Positions 28,180-38,174 are shown, counted from the stretch's first letter. The stretch: DNA of 64,000 nucleotides from Aquitalea palustris (GCF_003693445.1 NZ_RFAR01000023.1:1-64000); one strand, 5' to 3'. A program made the numbers and translations. Notes: generated by a model not told the origin, from the sequence alone.

Positions 28180-28291
28180 GATGCTACTCCAATAAGGAAA
28201 GAAATCTGTCAGAGCGGATAAATGGCCAGCCGACTATTCCATTTACATGGATAAATAATCGCGGCATCTGTTTATCCGGCTCACCGCGCCA

Positions 28292-28317
28292 TTTTTGTAA
28301 TTAAGCCACTACAAAAA
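28292..28317. promoter_or_regulatory. Candidate operator upstream of adhE
   Basis: TTTTTGTA and TACAAAAA form a perfect 8-bp inverted repeat with a 10-bp spacer, about 113 bp upstream of the adhE start. No FNR-type TTGAT-N4-ATCAA site is visible in the 422-bp gap 28180-28601, which otherwise holds only this repeat, AT-rich DNA and a terminator at 28540-28575. Confidence 0.4.
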
Positions 28318-28539
28318 CGTCAATTAATCTGTACGGTAAAATTGTCAGACAGCCTTTGTTTTCAAGGCGTCTTCTTAATTAAAGCCAGATTACTCCCTTT
28401 ATTGAGCCAGCGTTTTGCGCCAGGCCAAATCTGCGCAGCAATTTCATCGCCCAATTGAATAAACCGAGCGCCCACATGGAAAAGCCATGCCAAGGATTTG
28501 TAGCGACCGGCTTACAACCAGCCAGGCAACATGCCACAA

Positions 28540-28575
28540 AACAAAACCGCCACGGCGCAATGGCGCGGTGGCGGT
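28540..28575 (-). terminator. Terminator of the carbonic-anhydrase-like gene
   Basis: On the minus strand an ACCGCCAC/GTGGCGGT stem, continued by GCGC/GCGC after one mismatch, is followed by TTTTGTTTTG. It starts 27 nt past the stop codon. Confidence 0.85.
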
Positions 28576-28601
28576 CGGTCGTGACAGGGGATGGCTGGGC
28601 G

Positions 28602-29669
28602 TCAGTGCATGAAGCTGTACTTGAAATACTGACCTTGCTTCATCAGCTGCCGGATCCTGGCCGGGTCGGTTTCGCCGTTCAGATTGGTGATGATCAGCTT
28701 GCCGCTGCCCCGCTTCAGATCATTGCGCCAGTCGAAATAGCCGCCCAGAATCGCCAGCCGGCCGGCTTCCACTTCACCAGAGAAGGTCAGAATGGCACCT
28801 TCCACCTGATTATTGATATTGAGCAGCGCACCATTGGTACTGTCTATCCCCTGAGGCAAACCCATATGGTGCACCACGGTCGCCATATCCGGGCTGGATG
28901 GCTCCTCTTCCCCAGCGGCGGCCTTGATTGATGCGCAGGCCGCATGGCTGGCAAAAATCAGCACCGGCGTATGCAGCTGGCGGATGCCGTATTCGATGGT
29001 GCCCACCATGGGCTGCAACTGGTTGCCGACATCGCGCACCAGATACAGGCCATCCACCGCGCCCTTGGCCGGGATATCGGTCGGCACACTGGAGTCGGCG
29101 CAGCTGACCACCGTGGCACGGGCGGCTTGCGGCTCACTGAGCGAGCGGAAATAGCCACGATCCTGTCCGTTGAAATGGCGGCTGCTGGCCGCCATGATGT
29201 GCGCCACTTGCTGACGGATCTGCTGCAACTGCGAGGCATAGGGCGAGCTGGTGCTTGGCCGGCGGGGCTTTTGCTGTCTGGCAGGCTTTTTATGCGTCAG
29301 CGCCTTGGCATGCGGCTTGCTGCCCGGGGCGTGGACTTCCGGGCTAGGGCCCTGCGGAGCCTTGATTTCAGGAGCGGCTGCCTGTTTTACCTCGGGCGCC
29401 ATGACCTCCGGCTCCTTGGGTTTGGCACGGGCCGCTGCCATCGAAGCGGCCAGCTTGGTTGGCAGGATAATGGTCTTGTGGCTGGCGAGCGGTGCCGATG
29501 CTGCTTCGGCAGCCGCCGGCTTGGCCGCGCTCGCGCTCGGGCTTTGCTTGCCCGGCAATACGATGGGAGCCCCCACCTTGTCTTCCGCCATCGCCTGCTG
29601 AGCCAGCATTCCCAGCCCGAGCCAGAGAAAAACCATATTGCTGCCGGCATTTCGCCCTTGTCTGTTCAT
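28602..29669 (-). CDS. Exported beta-carbonic-anhydrase-like protein, catalytic Arg replaced
   Basis: This 355-residue protein has a signal peptide (hydrophobic VFLWLGLGMLAQQ, cut near AMA), a low-complexity Ala/Pro/Lys linker (about residues 30-140) and a beta-carbonic anhydrase domain. The zinc ligands are present as CADSS and SHAAC, and NVGNQ/VRDVGNQLQP plus GTIEYGIRQL match the fold. The invariant CxDSR motif has Ser in place of Arg, which should break the Asp-Arg dyad needed for normal catalysis. It is either inactive, altered, or a sensor or scaffold in the periplasm. An ATG at 29678 is an alternative start. Confidence 0.8.
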   Translation of the reverse strand: MNRQGRNAGSNMVFLWLGLGMLAQQAMAEDKVGAPIVLPGKQSPSASAAKPAAAEAASAPLASHKTIILPTKLAASMAAARAKPKEPEVMAPEVKQAAAPEIKAPQGPSPEVHAPGSKPHAKALTHKKPARQQKPRRPSTSSPYASQLQQIRQQVAHIMAASSRHFNGQDRGYFRSLSEPQAARATVVSCADSSVPTDIPAKGAVDGLYLVRDVGNQLQPMVGTIEYGIRQLHTPVLIFASHAACASIKAAAGEEEPSSPDMATVVHHMGLPQGIDSTNGALLNINNQVEGAILTFSGEVEAGRLAILGGYFDWRNDLKRGSGKLIITNLNGETDPARIRQLMKQGQYFKYSFMH

Positions 29670-29885
29670 CACCGCCATCCATTCTGTTGTTGTGCTTGGC
29701 TGACGCCCGCCACGCCAGTGACGCCTGCTCATGCCAAGTGGCAATCTGCGCGCGCTGCCTTCACTATCGGCCAGTCTGGCCAAAACTGAAGCCACGACAT
29801 CGCACCTGCCTACTCCCTTGATGCAAAACCAGCTGGATCGCCGCTGGACCGGCGGCCCGGCACGGGGCACCCTGCCCCTGCCGTA

Positions 29886-30758
29886 TCAATGACTGCCAGC
29901 ACGCTCCTGCCCCAGCACCACCCCGCCCAGCACCAGCAGGCAGGCCAGCCACTGGCTGCCCACCAGCGTTTCACCCAGCAACAGCCAGGCCAGCAGCACG
30001 GTAAACAAGGGAATCAGATTGATGAAGGCCGAGGCGTGCGCCACCGGCATCTTGCTGACCGCCCAGGTATACAGGCCGTAAGCCCCCAGGGTGACGCAGG
30101 CCCCCAGGTAGAGCACCAGCAGGCTGGGCAGCAATGGAAAGTGCGTGGGCCACTGCGCCCACGGCGTCAGCAAGGCCGCGCCGAACCAGATGCTGCCCAG
30201 CACGGTCTGCATGCCGGTGATGGCCAGGGCCGAATAGCGGCGCGACAGCCGCTTGGCAATCAGCACATAGCAGGTGGCGCACAGCATGGCGCAGAACTCC
30301 AGCAGATTGCCCAAGGCCGGGTGCGGCGCATGGGCCGAAGCCTGGCCGTCCAGCGTCAGCCACAGCACACCGACAAACGACACCACCAGCCCCAGCCAGC
30401 TGCGTGGCGTCATCTTTTCGCGCAGGAACAACATGGCTCCCACGCCACTGAGCAGCGGCAAGGTAGCGGTAATCACCGAGGCCTGTGAGGCCGAAGTATT
30501 CACCAGCGCCTGCGCCTCGAACAGAAAATACAGACAGGGTTCGGCCAGGCCCATGGCCAGCATCCAGCGCCAGTCACCGCGCTGGTAACGCCAGCGCTCG
30601 CCACGCTGCCACAGCATGGGCAACAGGCAGCAGCTGGCGATGATCATGCGGGCAAACAGCACCGCCAGCGGGTCGAATACGGCAAACACGATCTTGAGCG
30701 CGATAAAGGCGCTGGCCCACAACAACATGGCAGTACTAAGCGCAAAGGCGGGCAACAT
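29886..30758 (-). CDS. EamA/DMT-family transporter
   Basis: This 290-residue, ten-helix protein has two EamA repeats: ALSTAMLLWASAFIALKI at the N-terminus, then LLEFCAMLCATCYVLIAKRL. The last helices (INLIPLFTVLLAWLLLGE) carry the usual Pro and Glu signature. It is a probable metabolite exporter of unknown substrate. The downstream gap to the carbonic-anhydrase-like start is about 216 bp, so cotranscription is unproven. Confidence 0.86.
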   Translation of the reverse strand: MLPAFALSTAMLLWASAFIALKIVFAVFDPLAVLFARMIIASCCLLPMLWQRGERWRYQRGDWRWMLAMGLAEPCLYFLFEAQALVNTSASQASVITATLPLLSGVGAMLFLREKMTPRSWLGLVVSFVGVLWLTLDGQASAHAPHPALGNLLEFCAMLCATCYVLIAKRLSRRYSALAITGMQTVLGSIWFGAALLTPWAQWPTHFPLLPSLLVLYLGACVTLGAYGLYTWAVSKMPVAHASAFINLIPLFTVLLAWLLLGETLVGSQWLACLLVLGGVVLGQERAGSH

Positions 30759-30777
30759 GGGTCATCCATCGCAAAAG

Positions 30778-30809
30778 AAAAAGCCGCCGGCGGCCATCGC
30801 CAGCGGCGG
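30778..30809 (-). terminator. Terminator of the SDR gene
   Basis: A CCGCC/GGCGG stem with an inner GGC/GCC pair is followed on the minus strand by TTTTTCTTTTG, 20 nt past the stop codon. Confidence 0.6.
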
Positions 30810-30829
30810 TCATTCTCCCATATCCCGTC

Positions 30830-31441
30830 CTAGCGCGTGACTTCAGCAAAGACTTCCAGCACCTTGCCGCTCAAGGGCTGGCTCAGGGCACGCAGATAAC
30901 TCTGGGCAATCTGTTCGCTGCTGATCGACATGAAACCGGCAAAGGCCTCGGCACCGCGTTCATCCCCCGCCACCGGGCCGGGGCTGACCAGATTCACCCG
31001 CGCCTGGCCCCACAGCTCCTGCGCGGCCGAGCGCACAAAAGCAGCCAGGCCGGCATTGACCAGGCTGGCGCAACTACCGCCGCGGATATGTTCACGCTCC
31101 AGCAGGCCGGAAGTCAGCACAAACACCGCACCGGCTTTAAGATGACGTGCACCGCTCTGCACCAGCCGCACCTGCCCCATCAGTTTGTCATTCAGCCCGT
31201 CCTGCCAGTCTGCCTCACTCAGTTGCGACAGCGGCTTGAACGGCACATGGCCGGCAGTCACCACCACGGCATCCAGATCAGGATGCGCCTGATACATCGC
31301 CTCGATGCTGGCCGGGTCGGTCATGTCCACCGCTACATCACCACTGCTGCGCCCGCCCACCAGCACCTGATGCGTTGCCGACAGCAGCGCCACCACGGCG
31401 CTACCGATCACACCGCGCCCACCAATAACCAGTACTTTCAT
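30830..31441 (-). CDS. Atypical short-chain dehydrogenase/reductase
   Basis: This 203-residue Rossmann protein has the cofactor loop VIGGRGVIGSAVV at the N-terminus and GGRSSGDVAVDMTDP, where Arg-Ser suggests NADP(H). The catalytic Tyr-x3-Lys is absent: the equivalent region reads GGSCASLVNAGLAAFV, as in a common family of 200-residue atypical SDRs. Its reaction is unknown. The start at 31441 follows AAGG by eight bases. It is divergent from a LysR gene, which likely regulates it. Confidence 0.82.
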   Translation of the reverse strand: MKVLVIGGRGVIGSAVVALLSATHQVLVGGRSSGDVAVDMTDPASIEAMYQAHPDLDAVVVTAGHVPFKPLSQLSEADWQDGLNDKLMGQVRLVQSGARHLKAGAVFVLTSGLLEREHIRGGSCASLVNAGLAAFVRSAAQELWGQARVNLVSPGPVAGDERGAEAFAGFMSISSEQIAQSYLRALSQPLSGKVLEVFAEVTR

Positions 31442-31539
31442 TGTCTTGCCTTTCATGACTTGCCCATCGTTCTAAAAAACATGCCAATCAATCATACGCA
31501 GGACAAATATCTTGAATAAGCCCAATATAAAATCTTCAA

Positions 31540-31557
31540 TGTTCAACAAAAAGAACA
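31540..31557. promoter_or_regulatory. Candidate LysR-regulator binding site between SDR and lysR genes
   Basis: TGTTC and GAACA form an inverted repeat around AACAAAAA in the 257-bp AT-rich divergent intergenic region. LysR regulators commonly bind such dyads (T-N11-A cores) and control the divergent gene. Confidence 0.4.
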
Positions 31558-31698
31558 ATAATGCCAATGACAGCCCTGGGCGTTTGCTGGCATGGCCTTG
31601 GGAAAACTCTTATCACTGTTCAAAAAACAGGGCTATTCCTATGCTATCATCGTGAAAAAATAGCTAAATAAGCCGGCTCACTCACTTACTGTTCTGCC

Positions 31699-32637
31699 AT
31701 GAAAACAAGCCTGACTCCCTCGCCCGATGCCTTGCTGGCCTTTGATGCCCTGGCCCGCAAAGGCAGTTTTACCGCCGCAGCCGATGACATCGGCTGCGCC
31801 AAAAGCCGCATCAGCCAGCTGGTAAAAGAGCTGGAGCAAGGACTGGGTACGGTGCTGGTGCTGCGCAATACCCGGCGGGTAGCGCTGACCGAAACCGGCC
31901 GGCGGCTGGCCGAGCATGCCCGCCAGCTGCGCGAAATGCTGGAGCAGGTGGGGCCGGATATCGAACAGGCCCAGGGCTTGATCGAAGGGCCGCTGCGCAT
32001 CAGCGCCACCGCCTCGTTTGCCCAGTACCTGCTGGCCCCCATGCTGTCCGAGCTGGCGGCCTGTCATCCGGATCTGGAACTGGAGCTGCGCGCGGAAAAC
32101 CGCCTGCAAGACCCGATCAACGATGGTGTGGACTTTTGCATCCGCTCGCGTAATGTGCACGACGACCGGCTGGTGGCCAAGCCACTGGGCTTTGTCTGGG
32201 AAGCGCCCTATGCCTCACCCGACTACCTGGCCAAGGCTCCACCGCTCAACAGCCCGGACGACCTGTGCCGCCACCGCATCCTGCTCAACAGCCACCATGT
32301 CTACGGGCGGGAATGGCGGCTGGAAAAAGACGGCGAGCTCAAATCCATCACCACTCGCCCCATGCTGGTATGCGACCAGTACGCCTCGCTGATTTCCGGG
32401 CTGATTGCCGGCCACGGCGTGGCCCTGCTGCCGCACTATGTGGCCAGCCATTATCTGGAGAGCGGCCATCTGGTACCGGTATTGCCCGGCTGGCAGGGCG
32501 GCAGCTGGCCGGTGTATCTGGTGTTTCCCTATCGCCAGCCCTTGCCGAAAAAATACGAAGCCTTCATCCAGCATGTCACCCCGCGCCTGCGCGCCGTACT
32601 GGAAGAGCGCCCGCTGTATTCCGGCGAAAAACCCTGA
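31699..32637 (+). CDS. LysR-family transcriptional regulator
   Basis: This 312-residue protein has an N-terminal winged HTH (LLAFDALARKGSFTAAADDI, then SRISQLVKELEQGLG) and a periplasmic-binding-like effector domain (about residues 90-300; GPLRISATASFAQYLLAP). No clear Shine-Dalgarno precedes the ATG at 31699, but the N-terminus aligns well with the family. It is transcribed away from the atypical SDR gene, its probable target. Confidence 0.9.
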   Translation: MKTSLTPSPDALLAFDALARKGSFTAAADDIGCAKSRISQLVKELEQGLGTVLVLRNTRRVALTETGRRLAEHARQLREMLEQVGPDIEQAQGLIEGPLRISATASFAQYLLAPMLSELAACHPDLELELRAENRLQDPINDGVDFCIRSRNVHDDRLVAKPLGFVWEAPYASPDYLAKAPPLNSPDDLCRHRILLNSHHVYGREWRLEKDGELKSITTRPMLVCDQYASLISGLIAGHGVALLPHYVASHYLESGHLVPVLPGWQGGSWPVYLVFPYRQPLPKKYEAFIQHVTPRLRAVLEERPLYSGEKP

Positions 32638-32760
32638 AACAGTCCCCGCCGGCTGGCGCAGCCTTGATCCAGACCAAAGCGGCCGGCGACGGGCTTTGCC
32701 ACAATCGCGCGTCATCAGTGCAACGAGAATCAGGCGCAAATGCGCCCAATGAGGCTGGCA

Positions 32761-33948
32761 ATGGAATACGTGGATATTTTGATCGTGGGTGGTGGCATGG
32801 TGGGCAGCGCCCTGGCCTCTGCCCTTAGCGGCAAGGGTTTGAGCATCACCGTACTGGAACAGGCCGCGCCGCAGCCTTTTGATAGCGCCCAGCCACCCGA
32901 CTTGCGGGTGTCGGCCATCAGCCCGGCTTCGGCCAGCCTGCTGGACGGGCTGGGAGCCTGGCAAGACATCCTCGCCATGCGCGCCGCCCCCTACCGCCGC
33001 ATGCAGGTGTGGGAAGACCAGGAAAGCAACGGCACGCTGTTCGATGCCGCCGAAGCCGGCGTGGAGGCTCTGGGCCACATCGTGGAAAACCGCATCGTGC
33101 AACTGGCCACCACCGCCTGCCTGCAGCAAAAAAGCGATATCCGCTACCTGTGCCCGGCGCGCATCACCGCTATTGTTTACGAGCCCAAGGCCTCGCGCGT
33201 CACGCTGGAAGATGGCAGCGTGCTGGTGGCCCGCCTGCTGGTTGCCGCCGATGGTGCGCGCTCGCAGGTGCGCGATGCAGCCGGCATCGGCATTACCAGC
33301 TGGGACTACCCCATGCATGCGCTGGTGGCCAGCTGCGAAATGGATTACGGCCAGCAGGACATCACCTGGCAGCGTTTCACCGCCAGCGGTCCGCAGGCCT
33401 TCCTGCCGCTCACCGGCAGCCACGCCTCACTGGTGTGGTACAACACGCCAACCGAGGTCAAGCGACTGCTGGCGCTGTCGGATGAAGCACTGGTGTCGGC
33501 CTTTTGCGCCAACTTCCCGCAGAAACTGGGCGGCATCCGCCAGCTGCTGGCGCGTGGTTCCTTCGCCCTCACCCGTCGCCATGCCGCCTGCTATGTGAAA
33601 GACGGTGTGGTACTGGCCGGTGATGCTGCCCACACCATCCACCCGCTGGCCGGCCAAGGGGTGAATCTGGGCTTTCAGGATGTGGCGGTACTGGCCGAGG
33701 TCATCGGCGATGCCGTCAGTGAAGGCCGCGACTTCGCCGACGCCAGCGTGCTCAAGCGCTACGAACGCCGCCGCAAACCGGCCAATCTGGCGATGCAGAC
33801 CGGCATGGACGCCTTCTGCTATGGCTTTGCCAACAATATCGGCCCGCTCAAGGCCGCCCGCAAGCTGGGACTGAAGCTGGCCGACAAGGCCGGCCCGCTC
33901 AAGCGCGAAGTCATCCGCTACGCGCTGGGGCTGCCGCGCGGAGCCTGA
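32761..33948 (+). CDS. UbiH/UbiF/VisC/COQ6-family ubiquinone hydroxylase
   Basis: This 395-residue flavoprotein monooxygenase carries the three class A motifs: ILIVGGGMVGSALASAL at the N-terminus, VAADGARSQVRDAAG near residue 165, and GDAAHTIHPLAGQGVNLGF near 290. It should hydroxylate the ubiquinone ring during aerobic biosynthesis; which carbon is attacked (UbiH, UbiI, UbiF or UbiM type) cannot be decided by reading. GAGG six bases before the ATG at 32761 fixes the start. Confidence 0.88.
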   Translation: MEYVDILIVGGGMVGSALASALSGKGLSITVLEQAAPQPFDSAQPPDLRVSAISPASASLLDGLGAWQDILAMRAAPYRRMQVWEDQESNGTLFDAAEAGVEALGHIVENRIVQLATTACLQQKSDIRYLCPARITAIVYEPKASRVTLEDGSVLVARLLVAADGARSQVRDAAGIGITSWDYPMHALVASCEMDYGQQDITWQRFTASGPQAFLPLTGSHASLVWYNTPTEVKRLLALSDEALVSAFCANFPQKLGGIRQLLARGSFALTRRHAACYVKDGVVLAGDAAHTIHPLAGQGVNLGFQDVAVLAEVIGDAVSEGRDFADASVLKRYERRRKPANLAMQTGMDAFCYGFANNIGPLKAARKLGLKLADKAGPLKREVIRYALGLPRGA

Positions 33949-33970
33949 CAGCACCCACGGCCAGCAAAAC

Positions 33971-33997
33971 AAAAACCGGACAATCGTCCGGTTTTTT
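33971..33997 (+). terminator. Bidirectional terminator between ubiquinone hydroxylase and BOF genes
   Basis: ACCGGAC and GTCCGGT form a 7-bp stem with a 4-nt loop. Six T residues follow on the plus strand and five on the minus strand, so it can serve both converging genes. Confidence 0.9.
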
Positions 33998-34021
33998 CAT
34001 GCTCGTGCGGCCCCAGTCGGG

Positions 34022-34366
34022 CTATTTGAGAATTTCCACTTTTTTGACATCAATCTTGCTGCCAGAAAATTCCTTGTCTACCTTGCCCTGCAAACGGACT
34101 TTGCTCTGCGCGGTAAATTTTTCAGCCGGCAGATACTTGCTGTCAATTTCCACTTTTGCCGTACCGCTGGCATCCTTGAACTCATAATGCTTGTTATCGA
34201 TCTGGCGGACGATATTGCCCTCCAGCATGACGCGGCTGTCGTCAGCGGCCTGCAGTGCCTTGGCAACGGTGGTGAGTGCCGGGGTGCTGCCTTCGCCAAC
34301 AAATTCGGCATGGGCACTCAACGGCAGCAGGGCGGCGATACTCAGCATGGCAAGAATTTTTTTCAT
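34022..34366 (-). CDS. Periplasmic BOF (YgiW/YdeI-type) stress protein
   Basis: This 114-residue protein has a signal peptide (MKKILAMLSIAALLPLSAHA) and an OB-fold typical of the BOF family: VMLEGNIVRQIDNKHYEFKD, then KVEIDSKYL and VRLQGKVDKE. Relatives are induced by cationic peptides, metals or acid stress. AAGGA is six bases upstream of the chosen ATG. It is convergent with the ubiquinone hydroxylase gene. Confidence 0.86.
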   Translation of the reverse strand: MKKILAMLSIAALLPLSAHAEFVGEGSTPALTTVAKALQAADDSRVMLEGNIVRQIDNKHYEFKDASGTAKVEIDSKYLPAEKFTAQSKVRLQGKVDKEFSGSKIDVKKVEILK

Positions 34367-34489
34367 GATCTGTCCTTGTATGGATGGAAAGTGCCCCACC
34401 ATTTAAGCTGGGCGAGCTTAAGCCATGCTTAAAGCAGTCATCAGCCAACCCCGTCCTTTAGACCAGCCATGCCCAGACTGAGCACCCAT

Positions 34490-34516
34490 AAAAAAACCGC
34501 CCTCGAGAGGGCGGTT
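34490..34516 (-). terminator. ppsA terminator
   Basis: On the minus strand ACCGCCCTC and its complement form a tight hairpin followed by seven T residues, about 25 nt past the ppsA stop. Confidence 0.9.
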
Positions 34517-34540
34517 CTTGTCTAGCCTGCAGTTGCAGGC

Positions 34541-36928
34541 TTAGGCGTTCAGTTCACGGGCCAGGTACAGCCAGGTTTCCACCACGGTGTCCGGGTTGAG
34601 GGACACGGTTTCGATGCCCTCTTCCACCAGCCACTTGGCAAAGTCCGGATGATCCGACGGGCCCTGACCACAGATGCCGACATACTTGTCGGCCTTGCGG
34701 CAAGCCTGGATCGCCATGTGCAGCATGGCTTTCACGGCTTCGTTACGCTCGTCGAAGGTGGCGGCAATCGGGCCACCGGAATCGCGGTCCACGCCCAGGG
34801 TAAGCTGGGTCATGTCGTTGGAACCGATAGAGAAACCGTCGAAGAACTGCAGGAACTTGTCGGCCAGCACAGCGTTGGTCGGCAGTTCGCACATCATGAT
34901 CAGACGCAGGCCGTTTTCGCCACGCTTCAGACCATTGGCAGCCAGGATTTCCACAACCTTCTCGGCTTCAGCCAGGGTACGCACAAACGGGATCATCACT
35001 TCCACGTTGACCAGACCCATCTCGTCGCGCACCTTCTTGATGGCGCGGCATTCCAGGTCGAAACAGTCACGGAAGGATTCAGCCACGTAGCGTGCAGCAC
35101 CACGGAAACCGATCATCGGGTTTTCTTCGTGCGGTTCGTACAGCTGACCGCCGATCAGGTTGGCGTACTCGTTCGACTTGAAGTCGGACATGCGCACGAT
35201 GACCTTTTTCGGGGTGAAGGCTGCGGCCAGGGTAGCAACACCCTCGGCAATCTTGTCCACGTAGAAGTCAACCGGGCTGGCGTAGCCGGAAATGCGATCG
35301 CTGATGGTCGCCTTCAGGTCGGCCGGCAGGGTGTCGAATTCCAGCAGGGCTTTGGGGTGAATACCGATCTGGCGGTTGATCACGAATTCCATGCGCGCCA
35401 GACCCACACCTTCGTTCGGCAGCTGCGCGAAGTCGAAGGCCAGTTCCGGATTACCCACGTTCATCATGATCTTGACCGGAGCGGCCGGCATCTTGTCCAG
35501 CTCGAGGTCGATGATTTCGACATCCAGCAGGCCGTCATAGATGTTACCGGTATCGCCTTCGGCGCAGGATACAGTCACCTGCATGCCTTCACGCAGGATG
35601 TCGGTGGCGTCACCACAACCCACCACGGCCGGGATACCCAGTTCGCGGGCGATAATCGCCGCGTGACAGGTACGACCACCACGGTTGGTCACGATGGCGG
35701 CGGCACGCTTCATCACCGGTTCCCAGTCCGGGTCGGTCATGTCGGTCACCAGTACATCACCAGCCTTGACGCGATCCATTTCGGAAGCGTCCTTGATGGT
35801 GCGCACGGTGCCCTGGCCAATCTTCTGACCAATGGCGCGGCCTTCGCACAGCACGGTGGACTTGCTGTTCAGGCGGTAGCGACGCAGGGTGTCCTTGCGG
35901 TCTTCCTGCGACTTAACGGTTTCTGGACGGGCTTGCAGGATGTACAGCTTGCCGTCTTCGCCGTCACGGCCCCATTCGATATCCATCGGACGGGCGTAGT
36001 GCTTCTCGATGATCAGCGCGTATTCAGCCAGTTCCGCCACTTCCGCGTCGGTAATGGAGAATTGCTTGCGCTGTTCAGCCGGCACATCCACGGTCTTGAC
36101 CGAGCGGCCAGCCTGGGAAGCATCGGTGAATTCCATCTTGATCAGCTTGGAACCCATGTTCTTGCGCAGCACAGCCGGACGACCTGCCTTCAGGGTCGGC
36201 TTGTGTACGTAGAACTCGTCGGGGTTCACTGCACCTTGCACCACGGTTTCGCCCAAACCATAAGAAGCGGTGATGAACACCACGTCTTCGAAGCCGGATT
36301 CGGTGTCGATGGTAAACATCACACCGGCGGCGCCGAGGTCGGAACGCACCATGCGCTGTACACCAGCAGACAGAGCCACCACATCGTGGGCAAAGCCTTT
36401 GTGTACGCGGTAGGAGATGGCGCGATCGTTATACAGAGAAGCAAAAACGTGCTTCATCGCATCCTTGACGTTTTCAAGGCCACGAATGTTCAGGAAGGTT
36501 TCTTGCTGGCCTGCGAACGAGGCATCGGGGAGATCTTCTGCGGTTGCAGAAGAACGGACTGCTACGGAAATATCAGCACCACCGGCATCGGCGACCATCT
36601 TGTCCCAGGCAGTCTTGATATCTTCATCAAGCTTGGCCGGGAAAGGGGTATCGATGATCCACTGGCGAATTTCCTTGCCGACTCGCGCCAACTCGGTCAC
36701 GTCGTCGATGTCCAGATTGGACAGCGCGGCGCTGATCTTGTCAGCCAAGCCATTGTGCTGGAGGAAATCTCGGTAGGCATCCGCGGTAGTAGCAAAACCA
36801 CCGGGGACTCGGACGCCCGAGCCTGCCAGCTGACTGATCATTTCACCCAGGGAGGCGTTCTTGCCGCCTACCTGTTCAACGTCAGTCATGCGCAGCTTCT
36901 CGAACCAGATGACGTAGTTCTCTGCCAT
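34541..36928 (-). CDS. ppsA: Phosphoenolpyruvate synthase
   Basis: This 795-residue enzyme converts pyruvate and ATP to phosphoenolpyruvate, AMP and phosphate. It has an N-terminal ATP-grasp domain ([16 protein letters not shown]), the central phosphohistidine segment [20 protein letters not shown] (His near residue 421) and a C-terminal TIM barrel with [15 protein letters not shown]. The ATG at 36928 follows AGGA by five bases; a GTG one codon earlier is less likely. It is divergent from ppsR, whose product inactivates and reactivates PpsA by phosphorylation of a Thr next to the catalytic His (here Thr in GRTCH). Confidence 0.97.
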   Translation of the reverse strand: MAENYVIWFEKLRMTDVEQVGGKNASLGEMISQLAGSGVRVPGGFATTADAYRDFLQHNGLADKISAALSNLDIDDVTELARVGKEIRQWIIDTPFPAKLDEDIKTAWDKMVADAGGADISVAVRSSATAEDLPDASFAGQQETFLNIRGLENVKDAMKHVFASLYNDRAISYRVHKGFAHDVVALSAGVQRMVRSDLGAAGVMFTIDTESGFEDVVFITASYGLGETVVQGAVNPDEFYVHKPTLKAGRPAVLRKNMGSKLIKMEFTDASQAGRSVKTVDVPAEQRKQFSITDAEVAELAEYALIIEKHYARPMDIEWGRDGEDGKLYILQARPETVKSQEDRKDTLRRYRLNSKSTVLCEGRAIGQKIGQGTVRTIKDASEMDRVKAGDVLVTDMTDPDWEPVMKRAAAIVTNRGGRTCHAAIIARELGIPAVVGCGDATDILREGMQVTVSCAEGDTGNIYDGLLDVEIIDLELDKMPAAPVKIMMNVGNPELAFDFAQLPNEGVGLARMEFVINRQIGIHPKALLEFDTLPADLKATISDRISGYASPVDFYVDKIAEGVATLAAAFTPKKVIVRMSDFKSNEYANLIGGQLYEPHEENPMIGFRGAARYVAESFRDCFDLECRAIKKVRDEMGLVNVEVMIPFVRTLAEAEKVVEILAANGLKRGENGLRLIMMCELPTNAVLADKFLQFFDGFSIGSNDMTQLTLGVDRDSGGPIAATFDERNEAVKAMLHMAIQACRKADKYVGICGQGPSDHPDFAKWLVEEGIETVSLNPDTVVETWLYLARELNA

Positions 36929-37250
36929 CACTTCACTTCCTGTGTTGGATTGGACGGATAGAAAACCCGCATTCTAGCCGAATACCACAGGACTTGCGTA
37001 GCCCATTTTGCAGCGCACAACATCAGGGTTTGCCCCATATCAATGCAAACCACGCCCGAGAATGGTGAGTGTAAGGGCGTTTCTTTGCCGATTTGTGACC
37101 GCAATGTAGTGTGGCAACTACAACAAAAGCCATAGCCAGGGCGGATCATGGCCAATTCATGCCAGCACCCTCACCGCTGCCGTACAGTCGGCGGGCAGGG
37201 GTATAATCCCTCACAACTATTTTCTTATCGATTCCGAAACAGGTGCATCC
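36929..37250. other. Divergent ppsA-ppsR intergenic region
   Basis: This 322-bp region holds both promoters. A TATAAT at 37202-37207 lies about 44 nt before the ppsR ATG on the plus strand. A TAGAAT at 36976-36971 lies about 43 nt before the ppsA ATG on the minus strand. Neither has a convincing -35 box, which would fit activator dependence. No gene is seen. Confidence 0.5.
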
Positions 37251-38072
37251 ATGCCACACCGCCGCTCCGCCTTTTTCATCTCCGACCGCACCGGCATCAC
37301 TGCCGAATCGCTGGGTAATACCCTGCTGACCCAGTTTGATACCCTGGAATTCAAGCGCGAGGCCATCCCCTTCATCGATACCGTGGAAAAGGCCCAGGTG
37401 GTGGTACACCACATCCGAGCCGTGGCCGAAGCCGATCACCTGAAGCCACTGGTGTTCACCAGCATCGTCAACCCGGAAGTACGCCAGGTACTGCATATCG
37501 AAAATGCCCTGGTGGTGGATTTCTTCGATACCTTCATCGGCGAACTGGAAGCCGAACTGGGGCAGAAGGCCTCGCTGACGCTGGGCAAAGCCCATGGTGT
37601 GGGCAGCGAGGAGAAATACGACCACCGCATCGAAGCGGTCAATTTCTCGCTCAATCACGATGACGGCGTAAAACTGAAAGACCTGGCCGAGGCCGACGTC
37701 ATCCTGGTGGGCGTATCACGCTCGGGCAAAACCCCCACCTGCCTGTATCTGGCGCTGCAATACGGCATCAAGGCTGCCAACTACCCGCTCACCCCGGAAG
37801 ACCTGGACAGCCCCACCCTGCCCAAGATGCTGCTGCCCTACCGCAACAAGATGTTCGGCCTGACCATCGATCCGGCGCGCCTGCACCATATTCGCCAGGA
37901 ACGCCGCCCGGACTCCAAATACGCCAGCCTGGACAACTGCCATTTCGAGGTAAACGAAGCAGAATCGATGTTCCGCTTCCACGGCGTGCCCTTCATCAGC
38001 ACCACCCACAAGTCCATCGAAGAAATCGCCACCACCATCATGCACAAGGCCACCTTGTCACGTCGTTTCTAA
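37251..38072 (+). CDS. ppsR: PEP synthase regulatory kinase/pyrophosphorylase
   Basis: This 273-residue DUF299 protein has the family start [20 protein letters not shown] and a P-loop [19 protein letters not shown] (about residues 152-170). It closes with [16 protein letters not shown]. It uses ADP to phosphorylate PpsA and phosphate to reactivate it. It is divergent from ppsA, the usual arrangement in Proteobacteria. Confidence 0.95.
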   Translation: MPHRRSAFFISDRTGITAESLGNTLLTQFDTLEFKREAIPFIDTVEKAQVVVHHIRAVAEADHLKPLVFTSIVNPEVRQVLHIENALVVDFFDTFIGELEAELGQKASLTLGKAHGVGSEEKYDHRIEAVNFSLNHDDGVKLKDLAEADVILVGVSRSGKTPTCLYLALQYGIKAANYPLTPEDLDSPTLPKMLLPYRNKMFGLTIDPARLHHIRQERRPDSKYASLDNCHFEVNEAESMFRFHGVPFISTTHKSIEEIATTIMHKATLSRRF

Positions 38073-38174
38073 GAGCCGCGAACAAAAACCCTGCTGCTGC
38101 GTGGCGCCTCCTTGCTACAGGGCCGCTACGCTATGTTGTTAGCCGCTCTAGGCCGCGCCACCGGCCGGCAAGCG

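Noticed and set aside
25450-28221. 923-codon open frame antisense to adhE
   Set aside because: It is a shadow of a highly conserved gene; the translation shows no domain and extends past the adhE ends only by chance.
31201-31300. Idea that the SDR gene is a broken pseudogene because Tyr-x3-Lys is missing
   Set aside because: The frame is intact and the missing motif is a shared trait of the atypical SDR family this protein resembles.
34649-36961. 770-codon open frame antisense to ppsA
   Set aside because: Same reasoning: ppsA is complete on the other strand and the antisense translation is composition-biased.
38089-38103. 15-bp identity (CCCTGCTGCTGCGTG) shared with 39929-39943
   Set aside because: Simple CTG-rich sequence; the second copy forms part of the trpS terminator and the first has no matching structure, so chance is the simpler explanation.
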